A stretch of 51,648 bases of DNA from the NCBI GenBank assembly GCA_902596655.1, contig CACJUX010000015.1, positions 1-51,648 on the forward strand, read 5' to 3'. Shown one piece after another: positions 8,648 to 17,139 of the stretch. The notes below the pieces were generated by a model that saw only the letters and a list, made by a program, of their open reading frames with translations, did no database searches and was not told where the DNA came from. Position 1 is the first letter of the stretch, and each line of letters begins with the position of its first letter. The stretch is from an uncultured SAR116 cluster alpha proteobacterium (GTDB lineage: Bacteria; Pseudomonadota; Alphaproteobacteria; Puniceispirillales; Puniceispirillaceae). Position numbers and translations under genes: made by a program.

Positions 8648-8845
8648 TCACCGGATCAGCATCAGGGTTTCAGGCAAATAGGTGTCACCAATAACAGCGA
8701 TAGTTAGGGAGGTTGGCACGACGTCAGGGTCGTTCATGGATATTGAAACGTCATTACGCTGGGTTTGTAGATTTTGGTATATGGCGTAAATGAAGTAAGT
8801 GCTGATTGCGCAAAATAGCAGAATTGTGCCAATGAACTTACGCAT
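8648..8845 (-). CDS. Small membrane-anchored hypothetical protein
   Basis: A 65-residue protein from the ATG at 8845, chosen because it gives a basic N-terminus followed by a membrane helix (FIGTILLFCAISTYFIYAIY). The remainder is about 40 residues facing the periplasm. No family is recognised. Its start overlaps the end of the upstream minus-strand frame by 8 bases, so the two may be coupled. Faces the Anbu gene tail to tail. Confidence 0.45.
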   Translation of the reverse strand: MRKFIGTILLFCAISTYFIYAIYQNLQTQRNDVSISMNDPDVVPTSLTIAVIGDTYLPETLMLIR

Positions 8846-9035
8846 GTTGATTTTTCCAACGCGCAACAAACGCCCCGATATCCTCACCTTTATGCAGTGT
8901 TTGCAAATAATCAAATAACTGAGCCTGCTCTCCGTCGGTAAAATAATACCTCCAATCGGGAGGACTGAGATGATAGAGAAGTACGCTTTTCAAGGGTTTC
9001 GACCCCACAAACAGATAACCAAAGCTCTCATCCAT
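8838..9035 (-). CDS. Small hypothetical protein
   Basis: A 65-residue frame from ATG 9035 (the frame is open to 9104). It is aromatic-rich and soluble, ending in a helical FDYLQTLHKGEDIGAFVARW segment. No start has a clear ribosome site, and the upstream region carries GGTTGC repeats. No family is recognised; coding is plausible because of the tight overlap with the following small gene. Confidence 0.4.
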   Translation of the reverse strand: MDESFGYLFVGSKPLKSVLLYHLSPPDWRYYFTDGEQAQLFDYLQTLHKGEDIGAFVARWKNQHA

Positions 9036-9047
9036 TCGTGCAGCAGC

Positions 9048-9152
9048 GCAACCTGAGAATCGTTGCTGAGTGCTAAAGAGAGCACACATCACTACTGGTT
9101 GCATCTGGTTGCGCGCAACCTGCGAGGTTGCACACCTCAGTGCAACCTGAGA
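9048..9152. repeat. Cluster of GCAACCT / AGGTTGC inverted repeats
   Basis: The stretch holds a perfect 14-bp palindrome GGTTGCGCGCAACC (9107-9120), an inverted repeat AGGTTGCAC-6-GTGCAACCT (9125-9148), and the 11-mer GCAACCTGAGA twice (starting near 9048 and 9142). Several binding sites for one regulator, or nested hairpins, are possible. It lies upstream of the two small minus-strand frames and about 150 bases downstream of the 3' end of tRNA-Phe. Confidence 0.6.
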
Positions 9153-9298
9153 TGCACGTCTAAATAACGCCTTCGCAAGCGCATTTTGGGGGCCTTGAGG
9201 GGGTCATTATGGGGGGTCGAAATCACTGCATAGTGGTATCTATATGGTATCTATTTTCTAGCTACCGCGACGCTAATTTGGCTAAGTGATTGAAATAG

Positions 9299-9374
<76 letters not shown>

Positions 9375-9505
9375 GATCTGGTGGCAATCCTGTCTGTGGA
9401 CGGGGGCGCTCAGAACGACAAGGGATATAGCCTTTTAACCCCGCCCTGTCCAGACGTTAAACGCCTCACCAGCCAGCAAAAAAGCCGATTGTCTGCGGGG
9501 TAAAT

Positions 9506-9769
9506 CTATTCCTCCCGCTGGCCTGCTGCAGCCTCGGCTTCGGCAATCAGGGCATCGACAATCGTGTCATCAGCCGCGTCGACCGTGGGAATGGCATATT
9601 GCCCCTGAAACCATCTGCCAAGATCCACCTCAGCGCACCGCGTTGAACAAAAGGGCCGCGGGCTTCTGCCGCCAGCGCTGGCCGGCGGGGCGGCAGCCTC
9701 GCCGCAGGTAGGACATTCAAGGCCTGTTGCCCCCGGCTTTGGCGCTGTTTTTTTTATCGGTGGCGTCAT
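9506..9769 (-). CDS. yacG: DNA gyrase inhibitor YacG
   Basis: A small zinc-binding protein with the YacG four-cysteine motif: CPTCG near residue 20, then CSTRCAEVDLGRW. YacG binds GyrB and inhibits gyrase DNA binding. I use the ATG at 9769, which has GGAG ten bases upstream; a GTG at 9787 in the same frame is an alternative. A low-complexity Ala/Gly stretch separates the two cysteine pairs, longer than in short homologues. It follows the RNase E/G gene closely, in the conserved maf - RNase - yacG - tRNA-Phe order. Confidence 0.92.
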   Translation of the reverse strand: MTPPIKKTAPKPGATGLECPTCGEAAAPPASAGGRSPRPFCSTRCAEVDLGRWFQGQYAIPTVDAADDTIVDALIAEAEAAAGQREE

Positions 9770-9793
9770 TGCTTCTGTCTCCGGCACACTGCC

Positions 9794-10840
9794 CTATACA
9801 TTGGCACAGTCGGCAAAATACCTCTGGCTGTCAAGCGAAGGCCGGCCATGCGCTATCCGGCATTCCAGTAAGCCGCCACGCGTGCGTCCGAGGATTTCCG
9901 GCTGGCGAGGATCGGTCGAAAGGGCAGCCGCCAATGCAGTGGTAAATGTTTTTGCTGCACCGGAGGATAGCCTTGGAACATCGATCGCAATCAGTCCTGA
10001 AAGCGCTCGAAGGCGCAGCTGATACGCGATCATCGAGGGTGCCTCGCGCAGCAGGGCCTCAAACCCTCCACCACCGCTATCAAGATCAATGGCAACAAGA
10101 GCCTGCGTCGGCTCGAACCAGAGCCTGCCACCAGATGCAAGATCAACACTTGCGCCTGATGCGGCGTCAAGTGCCGCATCATAGGCTGCCTCGAACCCGT
10201 CTGCTGGCAACGTGTCGCCCGTCATGCGGATGGCGACTCCCGGCGCATGCAGCGCCGCCTTTTGCGACAAGGTGCCGCCGTCATGGATGCAACCGGTCGC
10301 CCGCACACGATCCTGCCAGAGATGGACAAGCATCGTCAGTTCATCCTCCACCAATGACGCCTCCTGCCCTGCCACCGCCCGGCGCAATATCGCACCAAAT
10401 CCACGGGGCAATTTTTCGGCCAGGCTGTCGCGTAACGGTTCAACCTGATCATCCGGCAACGCACGAGAGGCATAAAAGCCCGCATCACCCGGTAGCAGGA
10501 TCACATAGGTGCCGACAAGCCGCGCGCCAATAGCCGCCTGCCATGGTTTGCCCTGACGCGGGGCCGCGATGATTGTTGCGGTCATGCTTTGGCCTGCCCG
10601 CACCTTGTCACGTGACGTGACCCGCAACGAAACAGGTGTGCCATCATCCAGGTGGGCTGTGGCGCGGTTCTGGCTAACAAAAACCTGGTCGATTTTCAGC
10701 TGATGCACCTCACCAATACATTTTGGCGCCGCAGCGAATTCATGCCAAATCTCAACTACAGTGCCAGCCGTCAGAAACATCACACGCGACATCTTAGGCT
10801 CAATAGCAATCCAGATCTCATCAACACGGCCGGTGATCAT
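9794..10840 (-). CDS. Ribonuclease E/G family protein, short form
   Basis: About 348 residues from the ATG at 10840, four bases after the maf stop; the frame runs further back but would overlap maf. The endonuclease core is recognisable from ALVAIDLDSGG and GLIAIDVPRL, which carry the two metal-binding aspartates of RNase E/G. It is much shorter than E. coli RNase G and ends before a clear CxxC zinc-link, so it lacks the usual tetramerisation motif. Short RNase G-like proteins in this position are common in Alphaproteobacteria, so this is probably a normal variant rather than a broken gene. Confidence 0.85.
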   Translation of the reverse strand: MITGRVDEIWIAIEPKMSRVMFLTAGTVVEIWHEFAAAPKCIGEVHQLKIDQVFVSQNRATAHLDDGTPVSLRVTSRDKVRAGQSMTATIIAAPRQGKPWQAAIGARLVGTYVILLPGDAGFYASRALPDDQVEPLRDSLAEKLPRGFGAILRRAVAGQEASLVEDELTMLVHLWQDRVRATGCIHDGGTLSQKAALHAPGVAIRMTGDTLPADGFEAAYDAALDAASGASVDLASGGRLWFEPTQALVAIDLDSGGGGFEALLREAPSMIAYQLRLRALSGLIAIDVPRLSSGAAKTFTTALAAALSTDPRQPEILGRTRGGLLECRIAHGRPSLDSQRYFADCANV

Positions 10841-10844
10841 TACG

Positions 10845-11423
10845 CTACCTATGGGTCGCCAGCAGCGCCGAAACGTCATAGAGGCTAAAGCCGACGATGT
10901 TGGAATAAGAGCCGTCAATATGCCGGATGTAGGCGGCGGCTGACCCCTGAATGGCGTAGCCACCAGCCTTGCCCTGCCAATCACCAGTGCCGATATAGGC
11001 ATCAATTTCATCGCGATGCAGCCGCTTGAATATGACGCTGCTTGTCACCATCCTCGACCGGAGCGTACCATCGGGAAACCTGAGGGCGATGCCACCATGG
11101 ACACGGTGGCGGCGCCCGGACAGAAGTGTCAGACAGGCGCGAGCCTGATCTTCGGTTTCCGCCTTCGGCAGAATTCGACTGCCTACAGCGACAACGGTAT
11201 CACCAGCAAGCACCACAGCCCTGTGTTTGATGTTATCCGGCAGCGCAGCGGCAAGCGCCTTTTCATGAGCCATGCGCAACGCATAGTGCGTCGGCAGCTC
11301 TTGCCGATGGGGTGTCTCGTCAATATTCGTTGGGATGATAGCAACTGGTTCAATGCCAATCTGGCCGAGCAGGTCACGGCGGCGCGATGAGGCAGAAGCA
11401 AGGGCGATGGGCAGGATCGTCAT
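10845..11423 (-). CDS. maf: Maf family nucleotide pyrophosphatase
   Basis: A 192-residue protein with the Maf signature: LASASSRRRDLL at the N-terminus, NIDE, the ALRMAHEKA helix, LAGDTVV and the SGRRHRV loop. Maf proteins hydrolyse non-canonical nucleoside triphosphates to monophosphates. It sits between infA and the RNase E/G gene on the minus strand, the standard order in this class, and 4 bases separate it from the RNase start. Confidence 0.93.
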   Translation of the reverse strand: MTILPIALASASSRRRDLLGQIGIEPVAIIPTNIDETPHRQELPTHYALRMAHEKALAAALPDNIKHRAVVLAGDTVVAVGSRILPKAETEDQARACLTLLSGRRHRVHGGIALRFPDGTLRSRMVTSSVIFKRLHRDEIDAYIGTGDWQGKAGGYAIQGSAAAYIRHIDGSYSNIVGFSLYDVSALLATHR

Positions 11424-11435
11424 TGGTAAAAACCC

Positions 11436-11479
11436 CTCAAGCTACCCCGCCAATTGCATGGCTGAACCGGGCGGGGTAG
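11436..11479 (-). terminator. Probable intrinsic terminator after infA
   Basis: A perfect 10-bp stem, CTACCCCGCC (11442-11451) with GGCGGGGTAG (11470-11479), and an 18-base loop. Read on the minus strand, the stem is followed by CTTGAGGGGTTTTTACC, a weak T-run, just before the maf start. It would attenuate transcription between infA and maf. Confidence 0.55.
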
Positions 11480-11495
11480 AATTCAGGACTAGCCT

Positions 11496-11714
11496 CTATT
11501 TGAAGCGGAATGTGATCCGCCCCTTGCTGAGGTCATAGGGTGTCATTTCCACATTTACCCTGTCCCCTGCCAGAACGCGGATACGGTTCTTGCGCATTTT
11601 GCCGCTGGTGTGGGCCAGCACTTCATGATCATTATCGAGTTTCACCCGAAACATCGCATTCGGCAACAGTTCAGCAACCGTGCCAGAAAATTCGATTACG
11701 CCTTCCTTGGCCAT
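11496..11714 (-). CDS. infA: Translation initiation factor IF-1
   Basis: A 72-residue protein, the exact IF-1 length, from ATG 11714 ([12 protein letters not shown]), with AAAGGG upstream. The single S1-like beta barrel runs through [37 protein letters not shown] and ends with [10 protein letters not shown]-1 binds the ribosomal A site during initiation. It lies between the LMW phosphatase gene and maf. Confidence 0.98.
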   Translation of the reverse strand: MAKEGVIEFSGTVAELLPNAMFRVKLDNDHEVLAHTSGKMRKNRIRVLAGDRVNVEMTPYDLSKGRITFRFK

Positions 11715-11779
11715 GTGACCCTTTCCAATAACTTGCAGCGGAAAAACAGCCATAGAGATGGCCAATATCCACCCAAAGG

Positions 11780-12247
11780 TCAAGCCTTTACTGCAATTTC
11801 CGTTTCCAAATAGACGCCCAGCTTGGTGGCAATATCATCACGCACGGCGCGATAGGCACGCAGTCGCTCCTCGCGCGAACCCTGCAGGTCGGCCAGATTG
11901 TCCACCGGCCAATATAGCGCCTGGCAATCGATATTGCGGGTCAGTTCGAGGGCGCGCTCATGCGCCTCCGGAGAGAAGGATATGATCACATCATAAAATT
12001 CACAGTCAAGATCGGCAAATGATTTGGGTTGGTGGCTGCCGATGTCATAACCGGCTTCCTCCATTACGGCGATGGCAAAACCATCGGCTTGACCGGGCGC
12101 AACCCCACAGGAGTCGGTAAAAATCCTGCCCGGAAAAGCTATTTTGACCATGGCCTCAGCCATGGCCGAACGGACTGCATTCACGTTGCAAGCAAACAGT
12201 ATGGAGCTGATGTCACCGGCTGGGGCAATGTTAATGGTTTTAGCCAT
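11780..12247 (-). CDS. Low-molecular-weight protein-tyrosine-phosphatase family protein
   Basis: A 155-residue protein with the P-loop CNVNAVRS near residue 20, matching the CxxNxxRS form of LMW phosphatases and arsenate reductases, and a YWPVDNLAD stretch containing the expected C-terminal aspartate. It probably dephosphorylates a protein or small phosphate ester; arsenate reduction is less likely because no further arsenate genes are nearby. It belongs to the hisD - UPF0262 - phosphatase - infA run. Confidence 0.88.
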   Translation of the reverse strand: MAKTINIAPAGDISSILFACNVNAVRSAMAEAMVKIAFPGRIFTDSCGVAPGQADGFAIAVMEEAGYDIGSHQPKSFADLDCEFYDVIISFSPEAHERALELTRNIDCQALYWPVDNLADLQGSREERLRAYRAVRDDIATKLGVYLETEIAVKA

Positions 12248-12277
12248 TAGGCCTCTCTTTTCACTCCCACAATATTT

Positions 12278-12781
12278 TCATTTTGACTGCAACACACAAA
12301 TCAGCGTGAAAAGACGGCGTGCCGTGTCAAAATCAGTTTCAACCTTACCATTAAGTCGTGCCTGCAGCAGCTCAGAGCCCTCGTTGTGCAGAGCTCGGCG
12401 GCCCATATCAATGGCTTGAATCTGCGAGGGTGATTTGGTTCGGATTGCATCGAAATAGGTATCGCAGACCTGAAAGTAATCACGCATCACCCGCCGCAAC
12501 GGTCCCATTGCCATGAAAAACTGACCGAGGCTAAAGTCATTCTCATTGCAGATATCGAAGCGGATATGTCGCCCCTCTGCTCGCAGGTATAAATGGAACG
12601 GACCAGTCTGGCCAATGAGGTCAAACTGGTTCTCCTCCAAAATATCATAAATGGCTATAGCGCGCTCATGCTCAGCCTCAGCAGAGCGCCGCGGTATCAC
12701 AACTTCGTCAAGCTCGATCTTGACGAGACGGTTACGCCGGGTGGCTGTCCCATTAATGTTGCCTGTCTGCACCTTGGCCAT
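12278..12781 (-). CDS. UPF0262 family protein
   Basis: A 167-residue alphaproteobacterial protein of the UPF0262 family, recognisable from IELDEVVIPRRSAEAEHERAIA, FHLYLRAEGRHIRFDI and PLRRVMRDYFQVCDTYFDAIR. Function unknown; cytoplasmic. It starts eight bases after the hisD stop and precedes the LMW phosphatase, its conserved position. Confidence 0.93.
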   Translation of the reverse strand: MAKVQTGNINGTATRRNRLVKIELDEVVIPRRSAEAEHERAIAIYDILEENQFDLIGQTGPFHLYLRAEGRHIRFDICNENDFSLGQFFMAMGPLRRVMRDYFQVCDTYFDAIRTKSPSQIQAIDMGRRALHNEGSELLQARLNGKVETDFDTARRLFTLICVLQSK

Positions 12782-12788
12782 ACATGCC

Positions 12789-14087
12789 TCACCGATTCGT
12801 CCTTATGCTCATTGACAGTGCATGCGCACCAAGCCCCTCACTGTTCGCAATTTCAATACCAGCAGGCACAATCCGACCGAAACTGTCTACATCACATTCA
12901 ACGGTAGTTGTACGCTTCATGAAGTCAACAACACCAAGGCCAGAGGCAAATTTCGCGGTCCGTGCGGTCGGCAGAACATGATTTGGGCCCGCCACATAAT
13001 CACCAATCGCCTCAGGTGTGTACCGGCCAAGAAAGATTGCACCGGCGTGTCTTATTCTTGCCGCCCAATATCGTGGATCTTCGACAGCAAGCTCAAGATG
13101 CTCAGCGGCAATCTGATCGGCCAGAGCCGGCATTACGTCAAGCGATGGCACTGTAATGATGGCACCGTTGTCCCGCCAGGACGCAGAAGCAACAACACTT
13201 CGCTTCAGCTGAGGCAGGATGGTATCAACCGCCACCAACACTGCATCGGCAAAATCCCTGTCATCTGTGATCAGGATCGATTGCGCCGCCTCGTCATGTT
13301 CAGCCTGCGAGAGCAAGTCAGCAGCAATCCATGCAGGATCATTACCATTATCAGCAACCACCAAGATCTCAGATGGACCTGCAATCGCGTCGATACCAAC
13401 AGACCCAAACACCTGTCTTTTGGCCGTCGCCACATACGCATTACCGGGCCCAACAATCTTGTCCACCGCACCAATTGTCTGGGTGCCGTATGCCAGCGCC
13501 GCCACCGCTTGCGCACCGCCAATCCGCCACATTTCAGTGACTCCACCAAGCGCCGCAGCCGCGAGCACCATCGGGCTGACAAAACCATCAGGAGCTGGCA
13601 CCACCACCACACGGCGGGCAACACCAGCAACGCTAGCTGGAATGGCATTCATCAACACTGATGAGGGGTAAACAGCCTTGCCACCCGGCACATATAGCCC
13701 TGCGGCATCAATTGGCGTGTAGCGCATACCAAGCAAAACTCCGTCATTGTCACTGTAGGAAAATCCCTTGGGCAATTGTTTTTCGTGAAAAGTCCTGATC
13801 CGCTGCGCCGCCACCTGCAAGGCCTCGCGCAGGACCGGGTCCAAACCAGAAAGTGCAGCTTTCATCTCCTCCTGCCCAATGGCCAGATCGGCAACTTTGT
13901 CACACTGCAAACGGTCAAATTTTGCAGTCAGCTGCAGAAGCGCCTCATCACCATGCTGGCGAACTTCAGCTAGAATATCAGCTACCACCGTGAACACATC
14001 CAGATCAGATTCACGCTTGCTTGTTAACAGATCGGCAAACCGATCAGCGAAATCAGGCTGCACGTAATCCAGTCGTCGGGCCATCAC
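12789..14087 (-). CDS. hisD: Histidinol dehydrogenase
   Basis: A 432-residue enzyme of usual length. HisD catalyses the last two NAD-dependent steps of histidine synthesis, histidinol to histidine, in the cytoplasm. Recognisable features are GLYVPGGKAVYPSSVLM, VDKIVGPGNAYV, DAIAGPSEILVVAD, the SQAEHDEAAQ zinc-site region and IAAEHLEL. It heads the UPF0262 - phosphatase - infA series on the minus strand. The rest of the his pathway is not in the window. Confidence 0.98.
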   Translation of the reverse strand: MMARRLDYVQPDFADRFADLLTSKRESDLDVFTVVADILAEVRQHGDEALLQLTAKFDRLQCDKVADLAIGQEEMKAALSGLDPVLREALQVAAQRIRTFHEKQLPKGFSYSDNDGVLLGMRYTPIDAAGLYVPGGKAVYPSSVLMNAIPASVAGVARRVVVVPAPDGFVSPMVLAAAALGGVTEMWRIGGAQAVAALAYGTQTIGAVDKIVGPGNAYVATAKRQVFGSVGIDAIAGPSEILVVADNGNDPAWIAADLLSQAEHDEAAQSILITDDRDFADAVLVAVDTILPQLKRSVVASASWRDNGAIITVPSLDVMPALADQIAAEHLELAVEDPRYWAARIRHAGAIFLGRYTPEAIGDYVAGPNHVLPTARTAKFASGLGVVDFMKRTTTVECDVDSFGRIVPAGIEIANSEGLGAHALSMSIRTNR

Positions 14088-14208
14088 CCCTATCCTTGTC
14101 TAATGGTCGTGTTACGTTTGCGTGATGTGTTATCAGTAAACTCAGCAATTTTCCAGAGCAATGCTAATCTGCCATGCAGGCAAGAGAATGAAGGGATACT
14201 AAATTGTT

Positions 14209-14697
14209 CTAACTCTTGTCGTGCTTGGGCTGAGTGGTAGTTGGTCGGCTTGCCTCGACATCTTCAGCTACGACTTCAATGTTTTCCACAAGCAGGCGCA
14301 ACGTCGCACCAGCTGAAAACATCAAATCAACATAGGTTTCATGGTCAGTCCCAGCACCAAAAGTCACGGCAAGCAGATTGAACAGCGCTGTATCGCGTCT
14401 TGCTGGCATGTTGATCTGCAACACCCTTTGCACACTTTCAATCCGCACCGCACAAAGGCTTCGCTCACGCACAGGTTCACCCTGTTCGCCAGTCACATTC
14501 GCAATAGCCGGCCGCTCCCAGCAGAACCGATTAGCAATGAAAATGAAGCGTTTCTTTTCGTAGTCAAACTGCATATCGGCGCCGAGAACAATAGCATCCT
14601 GCAACAGTGTTGATAACACTTCGATATCCGCACCATCGCGCGCGCGCAGACGCAATGAAGCGTCACCACTGCTGTGGTCATCTAAATTCGTCATCAT
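14209..14697 (-). CDS. DUF2948 family protein
   Basis: A 162-residue alphaproteobacterial protein of the DUF2948 family: LRLRARDGADIEVLSTLLQDAIV near the start, then FIANRFCWERP. Function unknown, no signal peptide. Its start overlaps the 3' end of murA by 20 bases, so the two are coupled; a second ATG follows immediately (14694). Confidence 0.92.
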   Translation of the reverse strand: MMTNLDDHSSGDASLRLRARDGADIEVLSTLLQDAIVLGADMQFDYEKKRFIFIANRFCWERPAIANVTGEQGEPVRERSLCAVRIESVQRVLQINMPARRDTALFNLLAVTFGAGTDHETYVDLMFSAGATLRLLVENIEVVAEDVEASRPTTTQPKHDKS

Positions 14698-15955
14698 CTA
14701 AGCCATAATTTATGCGTTCAAGGCGCGCGCCGCACTGGCCGAGCTTATCCTCTAGATTGCTGTACCCCCGGTCAAGGTGGTAAATGCGGCTAACCTCACT
14801 CTGACCCTCGGTGGCGAGCGCCGCCAGTACCAAAGAGACCGACGCGCGTAGGTCGGTTGCCATAACCGGCGCTGGCGTCAGATGGCGACGCCCCCTGACA
14901 AACGCAACCCCACCATCAACGTTAATGTCAGCACCCATTCGGACCAATTCAGGCACATGCATAAACCGGTTTTCAAAAATTGTTTCCGAAATACGGGATG
15001 AGCCATCTGCAACACACATCATCGCCATGAACTGCGCTTGCAAATCAGTGGGGAATCCGGGAAACGGATCAGTACGTATATCGGTTGCCAACGTCCGGCC
15101 ATTGGCTGTGACAGCCAAATCATCGCCCAATTCATTAACGTCGACGCCAGTTAGCCGTAGCACGTCAATCAGGGCATCCAGATGACGAGGCCTCGCCTGT
15201 TTAAGGGTAAGACTACCACCGGTGATAGCGGCAGCAATGGCAAACGTGCCCGCTTCAATGCGATCGGCAACAACCCGGTGCGTAGTCCCACCAAGGCTAG
15301 TAACACCCTCTATCAAGATGATATCTGTACCCTGACCGCTAATCTTTGCACCCATTGCATTCAAACAGTCAGCCAGATCAGAAATTTCCGGCTCGCGGGC
15401 CACATTGACCAGCTCTGAACTACCCTTGGCAAGGACTGCCGCCATTATAGCGTTCTCCGTCGCGCCAACTGAAACCATCGGAAACACCACACGTCCACCA
15501 GTCAGACCTTGCGGTGCTCGAGCCTGAATATATCCGTCAGCGAGTTCAACGATCGCACCAAGTGCCTGCATGGCTCTAATATGCAAATCGACCGGGCGCG
15601 TACCAATGGCACAGCCCCCTGGTAGAGAGACACGCGCCTTTCCATATCGGGCGAGTAACGGTCCTAGCACAAGGATGGACGCACGCATTTTACGCACAAG
15701 ATCATAGGGAGCATCAAAAGAGGACGCGGCACCGAAAAGTGTGACGGTATTATCCCCACGCATCACCTCAACTCCGTGATGACGGATCAAACCCTCCATC
15801 GACAGAGTATCAGCAAGGCGAGGAACATTTTTCAGCACCACCGCATCATCCGACATCAACCCAAGGGCAAGAAGTGGCAAAGCAGCGTTTTTAGCACCAC
15901 TGATAGTAATCTCACCCTTTAATGGAACGCCACCATTAATCCTGAGCCTATCCAT
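14678..15955 (-). CDS. murA: UDP-N-acetylglucosamine 1-carboxyvinyltransferase
   Basis: A 425-residue enzyme of standard length that transfers enolpyruvate from PEP to UDP-GlcNAc, the first committed step of peptidoglycan synthesis. It starts DRLRINGGVPLKGEITISGAKNAALP, has the active-site cysteine in LPGGCAIGTRPVDLHI, and has FPTDLQAQFMA. It overlaps a small basic-protein gene upstream by 8 bases and DUF2948 downstream. Confidence 0.98.
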   Translation of the reverse strand: MDRLRINGGVPLKGEITISGAKNAALPLLALGLMSDDAVVLKNVPRLADTLSMEGLIRHHGVEVMRGDNTVTLFGAASSFDAPYDLVRKMRASILVLGPLLARYGKARVSLPGGCAIGTRPVDLHIRAMQALGAIVELADGYIQARAPQGLTGGRVVFPMVSVGATENAIMAAVLAKGSSELVNVAREPEISDLADCLNAMGAKISGQGTDIILIEGVTSLGGTTHRVVADRIEAGTFAIAAAITGGSLTLKQARPRHLDALIDVLRLTGVDVNELGDDLAVTANGRTLATDIRTDPFPGFPTDLQAQFMAMMCVADGSSRISETIFENRFMHVPELVRMGADINVDGGVAFVRGRRHLTPAPVMATDLRASVSLVLAALATEGQSEVSRIYHLDRGYSNLEDKLGQCGARLERINYGLDDDEFR

Positions 15956-16151
15956 TGCCGCTGTCCTCTAGTGATCTTTTCCCCACGGCGGTGTCACCGG
16001 ATGCGTCCAGATCATCTCTGACAGCTGAGACAGCACGCGAGCGCGCTTGTGCCTTGCGGCGATGCAGATTTTTCCGCAGAGCATTCGCCAATCGATCCTC
16101 ATCTTTCATTCGTGAAATTGGCTTTTTTTGCGGTGGCCGCCGCTCGGTCAT
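15948..16151 (-). CDS. Small basic alphaproteobacterial protein upstream of murA
   Basis: A 67-residue protein from ATG 16151, preferred because AGAGGGAAATC stands upstream; the frame extends to 16175. The centre, RLANALRKNLHRRKAQARSR, is strongly basic and matches the short conserved proteins found next to murA in this class. Function unknown; the charge suggests RNA or DNA contact. It overlaps murA by 8 bases. Confidence 0.75.
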   Translation of the reverse strand: MTERRPPQKKPISRMKDEDRLANALRKNLHRRKAQARSRAVSAVRDDLDASGDTAVGKRSLEDSGNG

Positions 16152-16401
16152 GATTTCCCTCTGATGCGATACCATCGCACTACCCTTTTACAAGGTTTGT
16201 TGAAACCACAAAAGATATAGCAACGCAATGTGGGCATATTGTGGCAGCCTGTTGGTCCATGTAACATGCTTCAATCCGGCTCTTCGGTAAAGTCCAGATC
16301 GAATGCCCACCGTGGCGGACGGGCAAAAATGATCGCCGGGAAAACCTTTAGCCTTTCAGATAAATAGACCTAAACTAAGTTGGAACGACAGGCGCCCAAA
16401 C

Positions 16402-17139
16402 ATGAGCACAGACTTAAATCAGACCAACCAACAAAGAAAACCGACCAGATACGTTCTAGCAGTAATTCTGATCCTTGGCCTTGGTATTTTCTTTCTCAGT
16501 GGTGCACATGAGCTCGTGGAGTGGCAAGCCATCGGCGCACATTACGCAAAGTTGAGTTGCATTGTGGAGGAGCGCCTCTGGCTGAGCTATCTGATTTTCA
16601 TGCTGGGTTATGCGGTGATTGTCGCTTTCTCGCTACCTATTGCGTTGCCGCTGACGCTAACTGGCGGTGCATTGCTCGGCTGGCCCGCGATTATTCTAGT
16701 CATCTGCAGTGCCACGGCTGGAGCTGGTGTTGTTTTCATCGCCGCCAGATCATTTTTTGCTGATCTGCTGCGAATCCGCGCCGGACCATTTATGACTAAG
16801 CTGGAAGCCGGCTTCAGCCGGAACTCCTTTTTCTATCTGCTTGCTTTACGTTTAATTCCAGTAGCACCCTTCTGGGTAGTCAATGTTGTGCCGGCGCTAA
16901 CCAGCATGCGGCTTGCAACGTTTCTACTTGCCACTTTTATCGGCATAACCCCTGGAACAGCTGTCTTCATTTCTGTTGGGCGTGGCTTTAACCATATTCT
17001 GGCAGCAGGCCAAACCCCCGACCTTACTGTGCTTACCTCTGCGCCAATCATCACACCGCTTGTTGGCCTTGGGTTGCTTGCTTTGCTGCCGGTTGTTTTT
17101 CGGCGCTTGACCAATGGTCAAAGAGGTTTAAGCCAATGA
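16402..17139 (+). CDS. TVP38/TMEM64 family (DedA-like) membrane protein
   Basis: A 245-residue inner-membrane protein with about six hydrophobic segments. The SNARE-associated/DedA core is visible in LPIALPLTLTGGALLGWPAIILVICSA, then FFYLLALRLIPVAPFWVVNVVPAL. Members are thought to act in lipid transport or flipping. Its stop overlaps the following oxidoreductase start by 4 bases (ATGA), an association often seen in Proteobacteria. Confidence 0.92.
   Translation: MSTDLNQTNQQRKPTRYVLAVILILGLGIFFLSGAHELVEWQAIGAHYAKLSCIVEERLWLSYLIFMLGYAVIVAFSLPIALPLTLTGGALLGWPAIILVICSATAGAGVVFIAARSFFADLLRIRAGPFMTKLEAGFSRNSFFYLLALRLIPVAPFWVVNVVPALTSMRLATFLLATFIGITPGTAVFISVGRGFNHILAAGQTPDLTVLTSAPIITPLVGLGLLALLPVVFRRLTNGQRGLSQ

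Noticed and set aside
12822-13661. Long plus-strand frame opposite hisD
   Set aside because: It is the antisense of a fully recognisable hisD and shows no domain.
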